Origin: an uncultured Cyclobacteriaceae bacterium
Lineage (GTDB): Bacteria; Bacteroidota; Bacteroidia; Cytophagales; Cyclobacteriaceae
Direction of reading: 5' to 3'
Assembly: GCA_943788235.1 (NCBI GenBank)
Contig: CALSPM010000002.1
Location: forward strand, 1-64,000
Length of the DNA: 64,000 nt
Both the position numbers and the translations under genes were made by a program. Below the pieces are notes generated by a model. The model was not told the origin of the DNA and did not search any database. It saw only the letters and a program-made list of their open reading frames with translations. Below are positions 7,101 to 14,632 of this stretch, piece by piece. Within the stretch, counting starts at the first letter, position 1, and every line of letters starts with the position of its first letter.

Positions 7101-9881
7101 AATTCTGCTTACACATTCAATGGTTCGTCAGATTATATTAATATACCAAACGAGTTTGCAAATGGTCAAACTCTTTCATCTCAAACCTTTCATATTAAAT
7201 TTCGATTTAATCAATCGGGTACTTATACTTTGTGGAACAAAGATGGTTCATGGCGAGAGGTTCGTATTGAAATTCTCGATGATAATTCGATAGGTCTTTT
7301 TTGGGCTTTTCCACGTACTTATAGCAGTATAAGGACTGCTACAAATTCAATCGCCCTTAATACTTGGAACGATGTAGTTATCATTGTTGCTGATGACGCC
7401 GCTTCAATATTTATAAATGGAGTAAAACAAGTATCCTACCAGGATACAGATAACTACAATACTGTATCATCTAGTAATATTAGCTATAGCGATGAGGGTA
7501 GTTGTGGCACACAGTTTGGAAATAATAGATTTGGTTTTGTAAAATGGAGTTGTTCTCCAAAGGAATACTATTCAGGTGATATAGACGCATTTGCACTTTG
7601 GGATCGTGCCTTGACTGATGATGAAATACTCAAGTTATACAGTGGAGAGGATAATACTTTACCCACCATATCAATAACGGCTACAAACGGATCAACTGCA
7701 GTTTCAGATGGGGCAACTTCTAGTGATGCAACGCTTAGTTTGAAATTTACGGCGAGTGAAGCGACAAGCACTTTTTCGGCAGCTGACATTACGGTCACCA
7801 ATGGTATCATTAGTAATTTCTCGGCTACGAGTAGTACGGTTTATACCGCTACTTTTACTCCTACTGAGGAAGGTGCTACTACGATTGATGTAGCAGCAAA
7901 TTCTTTTACTGATGCTGCTGGAAATGGCAATACGGCATCTGATCAATTTAATTGGACGTTTATATTGTCACTTCCTGCTTATGTCCCTAGCGAGGGTTTG
8001 ATCAGTTGGTATCCTTTTAATGGAAATGCTAATGATGAGAGTGGTTCTGGAAATAATGGAACACTAAGTGGAGCGACCTTAGATTTAGATCGTTTTGGAA
8101 ACTTAAATAGTAGCTTTAGCTTTAATGGATCAACTGACTACATAGCTTTTAATCTTGGCTCTATTGAAAATAAACTTCCAGCAAATTCAGCTTCCACATC
8201 ATCAGTATGGATTAAAACAGAGGATTTACAGGGGCCTATTATCTCTTTACAAGGTACTGGTGGTTATACCTACAATTTACATATAGGTACGCTTTCGGAT
8301 GTAGTTAAGAGTTCGGGTGATTATGGTATGATGATAAGAGATAACTGCTGCGGGATAGGTAATTATAAATGGGGAAGCAATGTAGTAAACAACAATTGGC
8401 ATATGATCACGATTGTTAGGTCTTCCAATGGGACTTTAAAATTGTATAAAGACGGTGTTTTAGATGCTACAGGAAATTCGGGAAGTAGTGGAGAATTAAT
8501 ATTTACACCAACTAAGATGGCATTTGGTGCTGATCTTGATTGGATAATATTAAGTAAAGAGGGCTGTGGATCCTGTAATACAGTTGATGATCAATATTTT
8601 GAGGGATTATTAGATGATGTTGGTATTTGGAACCGCGCCTTAACAGAAACTGAGATAATAGAATTATATAGTGGAGGTGATACACCTCCAAAATCAGGGC
8701 TTGACCCTACTTTAACCATTACTGCTCGAAATGATAGCGGTGTGGTTTTAGACAGCACTATATCTAATGATTCTCAGGTGGTTTTGACTTTTACCACGAG
8801 CCAAGCTACTACTAATTTCACAGTAGATGATATTTTAGTAACGAATGGTACACTCAGTAATTTCACTGCTATAAGTAGTACCATTTATACGACAAATTTA
8901 ACTCCATTAAATGATGGAAGTATTACTGTCAATGTGCCGATGAATGTATTCACAGATGCAGCAGGTAATAGCAATACAACATCCGATCAATTCAATTGGA
9001 TATATGATGGAACGCCACCTAATATGACCATTAGCGTTACAAATGGTATAAATTCATTATCAGATGGAGCTGTTACAGCTGATACAAGTTTAATTGTTAC
9101 GTTTACTACCAATGAGCCAATCATCAATTTATATTTAGAAGATATCATTGTAGAAGGAGGGGGATTTCTCAGTTTTACCAAAACAAGCGCCTCTGTCTAT
9201 ACGGGAACATTTGCCCCTTATGTTGTCAGTGATACCATTTTAATAAAAGTATTGAGTTCAGTTTTTACAGATCTTGTAGGTAATACTAATACCTCGATAA
9301 GTCAGTTTAACTGGATTTATGATCCTAATGAGGAACCCATAATATTATCATTCAATACCACGTTTCCTGAGAATATTGCAAATGGTTCTATCATAGGAAT
9401 TATTGAGGCTATAGATCCAGATGATGATATATTAAGTTTCAATATTATAAGTGGAAATGAAAAAGGAGCATTTAAGCTAGATAGTGTTTCTGGACAATTG
9501 GCTGTATTAGATAATGTGCCTTTAGACTTTGAAATTAATCCTTCGTTTGAGCTGATGATCAGTGTTTCAGATGGATTTCATATTATTTATGCAACCATAA
9601 ATATAAGTTTAAGTGATGTTTTAGAGAATGAAGACGATGAAACAGCTTTATCAATAATGAAAGATGCCTCAAAGATGATATATCCTAATCCCGCAATGGA
9701 TATCATCAACATCGAGATGACCGAATTCAAAGAAGCTACTATTTATAATTTATCAGGGAGGAAGGTTCTCAGATCAAATGATAGTCGTATTAATGTCAAT
9801 TCACTTATAAAAGGGGTATATATTATGGAACTTGAGAATAAGAGTGGAGAGCGCTTTTCGACAAAGTTGATTAAAGATTAG
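4110..9881 (+). CDS. Giant type IX-secreted surface protein with NHL, LamG, Ig-like and cadherin domains
   Basis: 1923 residues. Order: Sec signal peptide (1-23); NHL beta-propeller repeats (about 70-385, recurrent NQLN.P.GI..D..GN.YV.D..NHRIQKW units); four tandem 124-residue modules (about 431-948); LamG/concanavalin-like domain (about 957-1180, opening VPSEGLISWYPFNG); Ig-like domain (about 1184-1284); a second LamG with the same opening (1292-1527); two more Ig-like domains (1531-1741); cadherin-like domain (1747-1837); and a type IX C-terminal sorting domain (1856-1923, starting YPNPAMD and ending KLIKD). Known proteins of this architecture are exported across the outer membrane by the T9SS and act in adhesion or glycan binding. 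The module repeats are nearly identical in DNA, so length can change. The next gene, a membrane kelch protein, may sense or regulate it (inference). Confidence 0.85.
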   Translation: MNLLYRFISISLLFISIWGKAQTVTLTIDNLTISEGNSATITATLSTASTSETIISFASTGSAVLDGDYEANYIGKGAVTTVAGGNGSGSAANQVDSPKGITIDDLGNLYVTERNNHRVQKWAPGATVGITVAGGNGQGDAANQLNQPMDVAIDANGDIYVADQLNHRIQKWVSGATSGTTVAGVSGTSGSAQNQLNEPLGIALDAAGNLYVADGQNYRIQKWQSGASTGSTVAGGNGYGSNANQLAIPGSIAFDASGDMYLTDGNNQRIQKWSQGASEGVTVAGGNGQGATLNQLNNPASIALDPAGNLYVSEGGNHRVTKWKLGASEGIIVAGGNGFGSGANQLNNPRGVVVDRFGNVYVALTTDHSIRKVTNAPQIIVAVGQTTATMILKATTDGVSEADETIILTPTATGATLTSSDAITLTIDDSVPTVTGVTSTTANGTYKQGDVIVITVGFSEVVNVTGTPQLTLETGDNDAVVNYSSGTGSNTLTFNYTIGSSETSSDLDYKATNSLALNGGTIKDAAGNLATLTLASPGATNSLGGNKALIIDTTVPTVTGVTSTTANGSYKQGDVIVITVGFSEVVNVTGTPQLTLETGDNDAVVNYSSGTGSNTLTFNYTIGSSETSSDLDYKATNSLALNGGTIKDAAGNLATLTLASPGATNSLGGNKALIIDTTVPTVTGVTSTTANGSYKQGDVIVITVGFSEVVNVTGTPQLTLETGDNDAVVNYSSGTGSNTLTFNYTIGSSETSSDLDYKATNSLALNGGTIKDAAGNLATLTLASPGATNSLGGNKALIIDTTVPTVTGVTSTTANGSYKQGDVIAITVEFSEVVNVTGTPQLTLETGDNDAVVNYSSGTGSNTLTFNYTIGSGETSDDLDYVSTNSLAISVTSVDADGDGFPDLDGNGDPILNIGTIKDAGLNDAILTLASPGATNSLGGNKDLKINEANQSIPNHVPSEGLISWYPFNGNANDESGSGNNGVVSGATLSSDANGNANSAYTFNGSSDYINIPNEFANGQTLSSQTFHIKFRFNQSGTYTLWNKDGSWREVRIEILDDNSIGLFWAFPRTYSSIRTATNSIALNTWNDVVIIVADDAASIFINGVKQVSYQDTDNYNTVSSSNISYSDEGSCGTQFGNNRFGFVKWSCSPKEYYSGDIDAFALWDRALTDDEILKLYSGEDNTLPTISITATNGSTAVSDGATSSDATLSLKFTASEATSTFSAADITVTNGIISNFSATSSTVYTATFTPTEEGATTIDVAANSFTDAAGNGNTASDQFNWTFILSLPAYVPSEGLISWYPFNGNANDESGSGNNGTLSGATLDLDRFGNLNSSFSFNGSTDYIAFNLGSIENKLPANSASTSSVWIKTEDLQGPIISLQGTGGYTYNLHIGTLSDVVKSSGDYGMMIRDNCCGIGNYKWGSNVVNNNWHMITIVRSSNGTLKLYKDGVLDATGNSGSSGELIFTPTKMAFGADLDWIILSKEGCGSCNTVDDQYFEGLLDDVGIWNRALTETEIIELYSGGDTPPKSGLDPTLTITARNDSGVVLDSTISNDSQVVLTFTTSQATTNFTVDDILVTNGTLSNFTAISSTIYTTNLTPLNDGSITVNVPMNVFTDAAGNSNTTSDQFNWIYDGTPPNMTISVTNGINSLSDGAVTADTSLIVTFTTNEPIINLYLEDIIVEGGGFLSFTKTSASVYTGTFAPYVVSDTILIKVLSSVFTDLVGNTNTSISQFNWIYDPNEEPIILSFNTTFPENIANGSIIGIIEAIDPDDDILSFNIISGNEKGAFKLDSVSGQLAVLDNVPLDFEINPSFELMISVSDGFHIIYATINISLSDVLENEDDETALSIMKDASKMIYPNPAMDIINIEMTEFKEATIYNLSGRKVLRSNDSRINVNSLIKGVYIMELENKSGERFSTKLIKD
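5401..6951 (+). repeat. Four tandem 372-bp coding repeats
   Basis: Units start at 5401, 5773, 6145 and 6517, an exact period of 372 bases (124 codons). By eye units 2 and 3 are identical and unit 1 differs at a few bases. Unit 4 diverges after about 200 bases and carries an extra stretch rich in D and G (about residues 890-910) that looks like a calcium-binding loop. Near-identity implies recent expansion or ongoing homogenisation, and makes the copy number prone to assembly collapse. Confidence 0.95.
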
Positions 9882-10140
9882 TTTATTTATAAACCTATTT
9901 TGATTTTATCAAGTTTCTAATGGTGAGATGGATGTGAGTTGTATTTTCTAAAAAAATAAATCTTTTAAAATTAGAATTTAAGTTAGAAATATTCTTTGTG
10001 AAGTGATTGGCAAGAGGTCAAACTAATTGGTGACGATTGCTTCACAACTTAAAAATAGGCTCATTTTTTTTTAAAGTAGTTATATTGTATTGTGGCACAT
10101 ATTTTAATTGACATTACTGATCTTTTATCAATTTCTTGCC

Positions 10141-10148
10141 TATTTTTG
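10141..10148 (+). promoter_or_regulatory. Possible -7 box for the kelch membrane protein
   Basis: TATTTTTG matches TAnnTTTG, 20 bases before the TTG start at 10168. A good -33 TTTG at the expected spacing is not evident, so this is tentative. Apart from the repeat-B core at 9891-9907, I see nothing else in the 286-base gap from 9882. Confidence 0.3.
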
Positions 10149-10167
10149 TGTTTTTTAGGTAAGAAAA

Positions 10168-11550
10168 TTGTCAGTGTTCTCCACTAGAGTAAGCCATTTT
10201 TTAAAGCCATTAGTTGCTCTAATATTTTTCTTTTGCTTGATTTTTAATGCAGCGAGCAATGATTATAAATTGAGGTTAGACAATGATATTATTTCGCAAT
10301 TATATGATCCAGAATCATCTTTAGTCCATTTCATCTCTCCAGATAGCCTATTCTCAGTTGACCTTAGATCATTTGAAATAACATCAGTTACACCACTAAA
10401 TTTTAAGGATTTAGATATTCGTGAAACCGAATCAATAATAATTGAAGGTGAAATATTCTTTATTGACTTTTCGGGTGGAAGAGTTTTTAAAGTTAGTGAA
10501 GAAGGGATTGTCAGATTAGACAAATCATTTAATCACAGAATGCAATCTTACAGCAGTATTTTCATTTATAATAATGAAATCTATAAGTATGGTGGCTATG
10601 GTTATTGGGGTGTAAGAAAGCTCATTACTAAATATGATTTTGGGACTCAAGAATGGCAAAAGGTGAAGGTAAAATCTAAAATCGAGCCGATAGGACGATT
10701 TGATCCTTTAACATTTGTGAAGGGGGATAATCTGTATGTAATTGGAGGAACAGGTTTAGATATTTATGATGAACGTTATACTCTTCATGATATTTGGAAA
10801 TTCAATTTTAAGAGTTCAGAATGGGAGGATTTAGGAAATATCAATTCTCCTGAATTTGTCTTTGATACTTTTCAAAGCACTAATAATTTCTTTGGATCAT
10901 TAGGCATTTATAATTTTGAAGACATAACTTTTTATTCTTTAGATATCGAAACACTTACTCTGAAAACTTTTGAGAAGAGTCATTTTTTTCAAAAAATAAT
11001 TAAGGGTTTTATCCCTTTTTCGATCAATAATGATAGCTTAATTAGTGTAATGCGTTACCGAGATGATCTTTTTTTGACAAAATTATCAGCAGATAAAATT
11101 TTACCCAAAATAAGAGATCAAAAACCACTTATTCCTCAAAGCTTTCAATTAAGCCCGTATTTGTATTTTATTCCGTTTCTACTTGCTATTATAGCTATTT
11201 ATATTTTCTTTAATAGACGGAAGAATATTGTAATAATTTATCCAAATAATATTCGTAAGGGCTTAAGAAAAGTCGGGATAACCGAAAAGGAATATTTATT
11301 GATGAAGTATTTGTGTGAAAATCCAACAAATCTGGATACAGAAACCGTCTTGTCTATTCTAGGAGAGAAGCATTTTAATGGCTCTCACAATGCTAGATTG
11401 AAAAATGAAACTATCAAAAGTTTAAATGACAAATTAAAAATCTTAGTGCATGTAGACCACTTTCTTATTCTGGATAAGCAAAGTCAGTTTGATAAGAGAT
11501 TTAAAGTCTACTTTTGGAACGATAAAAAAATCACTTTGAGAATTCACTAA
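10168..11550 (+). CDS. Kelch-propeller membrane protein with cytoplasmic winged-helix-like tail
   Basis: 460 residues, starting at TTG (10168) or GTG (10174); no ATG is available before the signal sequence. Layout: signal/anchor (about 12-30), kelch-like beta-propeller (about 60-300, with GGYGYWGVRK, a YDFGTQEW blade end and YVIGGTG motifs), one transmembrane helix (about 332-351), then roughly 105 cytoplasmic residues. This tail (TEKEYLLMKYLCENP, then a SILGEKHF segment, then K-rich strands) resembles the winged DNA-binding tails of ToxR-like one-component membrane regulators. I infer that an extracytoplasmic signal is coupled to transcription. It lies 286 bases after the giant secreted protein in the same direction, so that gene is a plausible target or ligand source. 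DNA binding is not proven by any diagnostic motif. Confidence 0.6.
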   Translation: MSVFSTRVSHFLKPLVALIFFFCLIFNAASNDYKLRLDNDIISQLYDPESSLVHFISPDSLFSVDLRSFEITSVTPLNFKDLDIRETESIIIEGEIFFIDFSGGRVFKVSEEGIVRLDKSFNHRMQSYSSIFIYNNEIYKYGGYGYWGVRKLITKYDFGTQEWQKVKVKSKIEPIGRFDPLTFVKGDNLYVIGGTGLDIYDERYTLHDIWKFNFKSSEWEDLGNINSPEFVFDTFQSTNNFFGSLGIYNFEDITFYSLDIETLTLKTFEKSHFFQKIIKGFIPFSINNDSLISVMRYRDDLFLTKLSADKILPKIRDQKPLIPQSFQLSPYLYFIPFLLAIIAIYIFFNRRKNIVIIYPNNIRKGLRKVGITEKEYLLMKYLCENPTNLDTETVLSILGEKHFNGSHNARLKNETIKSLNDKLKILVHVDHFLILDKQSQFDKRFKVYFWNDKKITLRIH

Positions 11551-11578
11551 TACCAAGATGTCTAAAATTAATTCCTAC

Positions 11579-12055
11579 TCACCTCAACATCTCATGAAAT
11601 ACCTTCCTCTCTAACACTTCAAAATAAGCCTCAAACTCCTCCAATATCACCTCCTTAGAGAAACATTCACAAGTACTATTAATCTCCTTTAAAACGGCTG
11701 TATGCATTCCAGATTTGAATACTCCAACCCTGTAGTAATCCTTAGCCTTATCACTTACTTTCAGTTTACCATGCGCTCGCTTTGTATGCGTTCCTTTGAT
11801 TAGGACAAAGTCATGATCTCCTAGTGCGATAAAGCCTTGATCTTCCAGTTCTTCCATAGCGAGAACCACCACATTACCAAAGGGATTAAGACCCGATCTA
11901 CGCTCCAGTCCAATACCATTAGCGACGTCTGATGCATCTGCTTGAAGAAAGCCAGCAGTACTGCAATGTGCTTCAAGAAAACAGTAGATTAACTTGGCTT
12001 CTTTGGTTAGCTGTTTGAAGGTGTAGTCGTTCCATTTAATGGTGTCTAATCTCAT
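11579..12055 (-). CDS. Winged-helix-like protein, copy 2
   Basis: 158 residues, roughly 85% identical by eye to the protein at 3292-3798, with the same KWND..F..L..EAKLIYCFLEAH opening and a shared internal segment around LERRSGLNPFGN. The C-terminus is ten residues shorter because the frame changes in the last codons (ending ERKVFHEMLR). Differences are scattered, so both copies have been under constraint since duplication. Its stop lies 29 bases after the stop of the kelch protein gene (convergent). As with copy 1, a replication or DNA-binding role is only suggested by the fold-like pattern. Confidence 0.7.
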   Translation of the reverse strand: MRLDTIKWNDYTFKQLTKEAKLIYCFLEAHCSTAGFLQADASDVANGIGLERRSGLNPFGNVVVLAMEELEDQGFIALGDHDFVLIKGTHTKRAHGKLKVSDKAKDYYRVGVFKSGMHTAVLKEINSTCECFSKEVILEEFEAYFEVLERKVFHEMLR

Positions 12056-12070
12056 GTAATTTGTTTCTTA

Positions 12071-12078
12071 CAAAGTTA
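12071..12078 (-). promoter_or_regulatory. Bacteroidota -7 box of winged-helix gene copy 2
   Basis: Minus-strand TAACTTTG matches TAnnTTTG, at the same distance from the ATG as in copy 1. Conservation of the box within a duplicated leader supports its use. Confidence 0.45.
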
Positions 12079-12121
12079 CAGAGGAGGAAGGAGGAGGGTT
12101 GTTTTGTGAAGTCTTTGGGGG

Positions 12122-12230
12122 GGATTAAAACCTATTTTGATTTTGGATTTATTGGGTACCCTGTGGTATATAGTAAGTTTCCCATTTCATGTTATGGCTT
12201 AATATGACAATTAACCCCGAGGGTGTGAAT
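12122..12230. repeat. Repeat B, copy 2
   Basis: Begins with the AAACCTATTTTGATTTT core (12128-12144) and continues through GGGTACCCTGTGG to AACCCCGAGGG. The same order of blocks recurs at 15342-15446; copy 1 (3866) matches only the first ~45 bases. It lies upstream of winged-helix copy 2 and runs into the small frame at 12204-12314. Confidence 0.65.
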
Positions 12231-12314
12231 AGAGAACTTTTATGGATATTAAAATTGGATTATGACAATGACCTAGTGGATACTCTCAAGCTCCTTGCTG
12301 AGAATGATGTTTAA
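12204..12314 (+). pseudogene. 36-codon remnant frame ending in repeat C
   Basis: Open from ATG (12204) to TAA (12314). The last ~43 bases (12273-12315) are nearly the same as 14591-14633, giving the shared peptide ending DTLKLLAENDV here and DTLKKLAENDI there. The front part does not match the other copy. It probably is the tail of a small gene family fused to repeat B and is not a working gene. Its stop lies four bases before the stop of the minus-strand gene at 12319, the same arrangement as at 14632/14629. Confidence 0.4.
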
Positions 12315-12318
12315 TTAA

Positions 12319-13011
12319 TCATTTTAGTGATTTCTCTAATGCAGAAATCAAACTTTCTCTACTGTCAGTGTAATTTTGCAAAGAATTCAGTTTAACAATC
12401 ATTGGCCCCGTCTTGGCTTTAAGGTAGGCTTTAAGTTTAGGGTCATTTTGCACAATACTTTTGAATTCCAACATAATAGCCTTATCAGTTGTTGTGTAGA
12501 TGTCTTTGAGATAAAACTCGGAATAGTTTTCCATAATGTAGAACTCTATTTTTTCTGCAATTAATCCTTCAGCTTCAGCCCAATCTTGAATTGTTTTAGT
12601 GAAAAAAACATAGGTGTCCTCAATTAATGATTTCACTTTCTGAGATTTTATAAGATTAATGGTGCCATCATTAACAAGTGAATTGTATGCTGATGATGGA
12701 GGGTTGAAATTTCTAGGAACGATAAACGGATTTGAAAAGCCTACTTTCGATACATTAGAAAATATAGAGTCTAACGGAGAGTCGTCTTTTAGAATTAACT
12801 CAATAGCTTTAAAATCCATTTCAAAGGCAATCTTTCTAAACTTCAAAAACTCATCACCAGATTTTAATTCTTGTAAAAGGCTTTGCTTAATTAGTCTTCT
12901 TTGGTTCTCAGTTTCATTTTCCTCTCTAAGATTTTCTACAAAAAACGAAACAGAGATACTAAATACAATTACAAAGAATTCAATTGAATACTTAACAATT
13001 AGCTTTTTCAT
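12319..13011 (-). CDS. DUF6090-like membrane-anchored protein
   Basis: 230 residues: one N-terminal transmembrane helix (about 8-26, IEFFVIVFSISVSFFVENL), then a mainly helical soluble part. The pattern matches the Bacteroidota DUF6090 family: a helix ending near the membrane face, E-rich NQRRLIKQSLLQEL, a conserved SSAYNSLVNDGTINLI segment and a following helix. The function of that family is unknown. The gene overlaps by ATGA with the 51-residue frame upstream, so the two are probably translationally coupled. It is bracketed by repeat C on its 3' side and repeat A on its 5' side, like a module. Confidence 0.65.
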   Translation of the reverse strand: MKKLIVKYSIEFFVIVFSISVSFFVENLREENETENQRRLIKQSLLQELKSGDEFLKFRKIAFEMDFKAIELILKDDSPLDSIFSNVSKVGFSNPFIVPRNFNPPSSAYNSLVNDGTINLIKSQKVKSLIEDTYVFFTKTIQDWAEAEGLIAEKIEFYIMENYSEFYLKDIYTTTDKAIMLEFKSIVQNDPKLKAYLKAKTGPMIVKLNSLQNYTDSRESLISALEKSLK

Positions 13012-13163
13012 TGGTTAATGGTTTCTATAAAAATACTATTTATGCCATCATCTATTTGAACGTACTTGTTATTGCCGTCTACAAACACACGTAAGTAGTG
13101 GAATTCATTGGATGCTCTTCTACTTCGGTTTTTTATTTTGTAATAGCCTACCTCAAGATTCAT
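13008..13163 (-). CDS. Small hypothetical protein coupled to the DUF6090-like gene
   Basis: 51 residues from the ATG at 13163 (MNLEVGYYKIK...), ending with TGA inside an ATGA overlap with the start of the gene at 13011. The frame stays open upstream to about 13230, into repeat A (copy 1), without another ATG. The gene may therefore have lost its 5' part when the repeat arrived, or may use an unusual start. The composition (aromatic and charged, FHYLRVFVDGNN strand-like) looks coding, but I recognise no family. Confidence 0.45.
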   Translation of the reverse strand: MNLEVGYYKIKNRSRRASNEFHYLRVFVDGNNKYVQIDDGINSIFIETINQ

Positions 13164-13198
13164 TTCACGAAAGTACTCTAGTCCCTCTAAAAAATGAA

Positions 13199-13266
13199 AA
13201 TCTGTAGCGTTAAAAGTATGGGGTTATTTGGTATTTGACTGCGGGTCCTGCGATGCGGAATCAGTC
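13199..13266 (+). repeat. Repeat A, copy 1
   Basis: Opens AATCTGTAGCGTTAAAAG and includes TATGGGGTTATTTGG. Aligned with copies at 14368-14463 and 15226-15320, it keeps the first ~40 bases and then diverges. It lies 5' of the small-gene/DUF6090 pair and directly 3' of the reductase gene at 13277. Confidence 0.7.
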
Positions 13267-13276
13267 AAAAAAAAAA

Positions 13277-14311
13277 CTAATCCTTTTTTTGCTTTTTTTC
13301 TAATATTTTCTTTACTGCCATTCCAGACTCTACAATAGTTTCCTTAATTGAAATTGGATTCCAATCAAAAATTTCTTTCGTTTGTGAAGTATCAAATATT
13401 GTTTTAACACCTAGGTAAGTTTTCATTGATTTCATATCACTGCTAATCAAAGCCATCATTTTAACAATAAAATCAGGAAGTTTTTTTGATGGTGCTTTAT
13501 TAAAACCACTTTCCCTTAAAAATTTTGCTACTTCCAACATTTCTATCGGTTCGCTATGGCTACAAATAATTCTCTTGTTTTCTGATTCTGGCTTTGTGAG
13601 ACTTTCAATATGAAGTTTAGCAACATCTTTTACGTCAACAAAACCAAATGTAATATTAGGACATGCTGGAATTTTCCCAGTAATAAATTGTTCAATAAAA
13701 TTCATTGAGGTTCCAGAAATATTTTTACCAAGAGGAGCTCCAAATATCCCAGATGGATGAATTGTAGTTAGTTTCATTGAAGTATTCTCATCTTTATTGA
13801 CAAATTCCCATGCGACTTTTTCTGCAAAAGTTTTACTTTTCATATACGCATCAACTCCTTTTAAACTATTAGTATTGGTCCAATCTTTATGGCTAACGGT
13901 TATATTTTTTTTATTATGGCCAAATGCAATAGAGGCAACAGAAGCAGTAATAATTACTCTATTAATATTTGCTTTTTTGGCTGCATTTAAAGCTCTTAAT
14001 GTACCATCCACTGCAGGCTTAATTAAATCTTGTTCATTTTTAGGTTGTTTAAATGGAAATGGAGAGGCAGTATGTATTAGAATATCAAAACCCATCATAG
14101 ATTCTTCCCATCCTTCATCTTTTAATAAGTCTAAAAAACAAAATTCTAAATCTTCAGGTTTTTTTAAATACTTTTTAATTGAGTTTAGTACTTCTACTTT
14201 TTTCGATTCGTTTCTTACAGAGGTTTTTACTTGATAGCCCTTTTCAATGGCCATTTTAATGCAGTGTAAAGCTAAGTAACCACTTCCACCAGAAATAAAT
14301 ATTTTTTTCAT
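13277..14311 (-). CDS. NAD(P)-dependent epimerase/dehydrogenase (extended SDR)
   Basis: 344 residues. The N-terminus has the Rossmann dinucleotide-binding motif GGSGYLA (about 8-14) after a beta strand. A YMKSK motif (YxxxK) in mid-protein gives the catalytic Tyr/Lys, and a preceding ITASVAS segment supplies the Ser. The overall pattern (ILIHTASPFPF, RVIITASVAS, THPSGIFGAP) is that of dihydroflavonol-4-reductase-like or aldehyde-reductase SDRs, which reduce aldehydes or ketones with NADPH; the substrate cannot be read from sequence. No operon partner: repeat A copies flank it on both sides (13199-13266 and 14368-14463), so it looks like a cargo gene of the island. It is lysine- and AT-rich compared with the core genes. 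Confidence 0.8.
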   Translation of the reverse strand: MKKIFISGGSGYLALHCIKMAIEKGYQVKTSVRNESKKVEVLNSIKKYLKKPEDLEFCFLDLLKDEGWEESMMGFDILIHTASPFPFKQPKNEQDLIKPAVDGTLRALNAAKKANINRVIITASVASIAFGHNKKNITVSHKDWTNTNSLKGVDAYMKSKTFAEKVAWEFVNKDENTSMKLTTIHPSGIFGAPLGKNISGTSMNFIEQFITGKIPACPNITFGFVDVKDVAKLHIESLTKPESENKRIICSHSEPIEMLEVAKFLRESGFNKAPSKKLPDFIVKMMALISSDMKSMKTYLGVKTIFDTSQTKEIFDWNPISIKETIVESGMAVKKILEKKQKKD

Positions 14312-14367
14312 TTAAATAAATTTGATTATTGATATGAGGCTAAAGTAATCATTCTAATTTATTAAAA

Positions 14368-14463
14368 AATCTGTAGCGTTAAGACTATGGGGTTGTGTTG
14401 ACATTTGACGGCTCGGCTCGATCTGCGAATTGCGAAAAAAATATGGGGTGGCTCCGATTCCGT
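14368..14463 (+). repeat. Repeat A, copy 2
   Basis: AATCTGTAGCGTTAAGACTA, then TGGGGTT, TTTGAC, CTCGATCTGCG, ATTGCG and ATGGGGT blocks, shared with copy 3 (15226-15320) along nearly the whole 95 bases. On the plus strand both copies can be read from a TTG as MTA(x)LD(x)RIA, so the repeat may be the start of a small gene. It lies 57 bases upstream of the reductase start. Confidence 0.75.
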
Positions 14464-14632
14464 GGTTGAGGAGTTTCAGAGGATTAACAACTCGGATGAC
14501 TCCTTTGAGGGACACAAGGCATTAATGGCTAAAATTAAAGCCCACGTTGAAAGGAATGTGACTTATGACAACAAAGCGGAATACTCCGCTCTCGTTGATA
14601 CTCTGAAGAAGCTGGCTGAGAATGATATTTAA
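14405..14632 (+). CDS. Small frame running from repeat A into repeat C
   Basis: 75 codons from a TTG. The first ~10 codons come from repeat A, the last ~13 (DTLKKLAENDI) from repeat C (14591-14633), and the middle is unique and helix-like (E/K-rich, FEGHKALMAKIKAHVERN). It may be the only full-length member here of the small family whose pieces appear at 12204-12314 and 15226-15320. It overlaps by four bases the stop of the minus-strand gene at 14629. I recognise no family; expression is uncertain because there is no ATG and no clear promoter. Confidence 0.4.
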   Translation: MTARLDLRIAKKIWGGSDSVVEEFQRINNSDDSFEGHKALMAKIKAHVERNVTYDNKAEYSALVDTLKKLAENDI

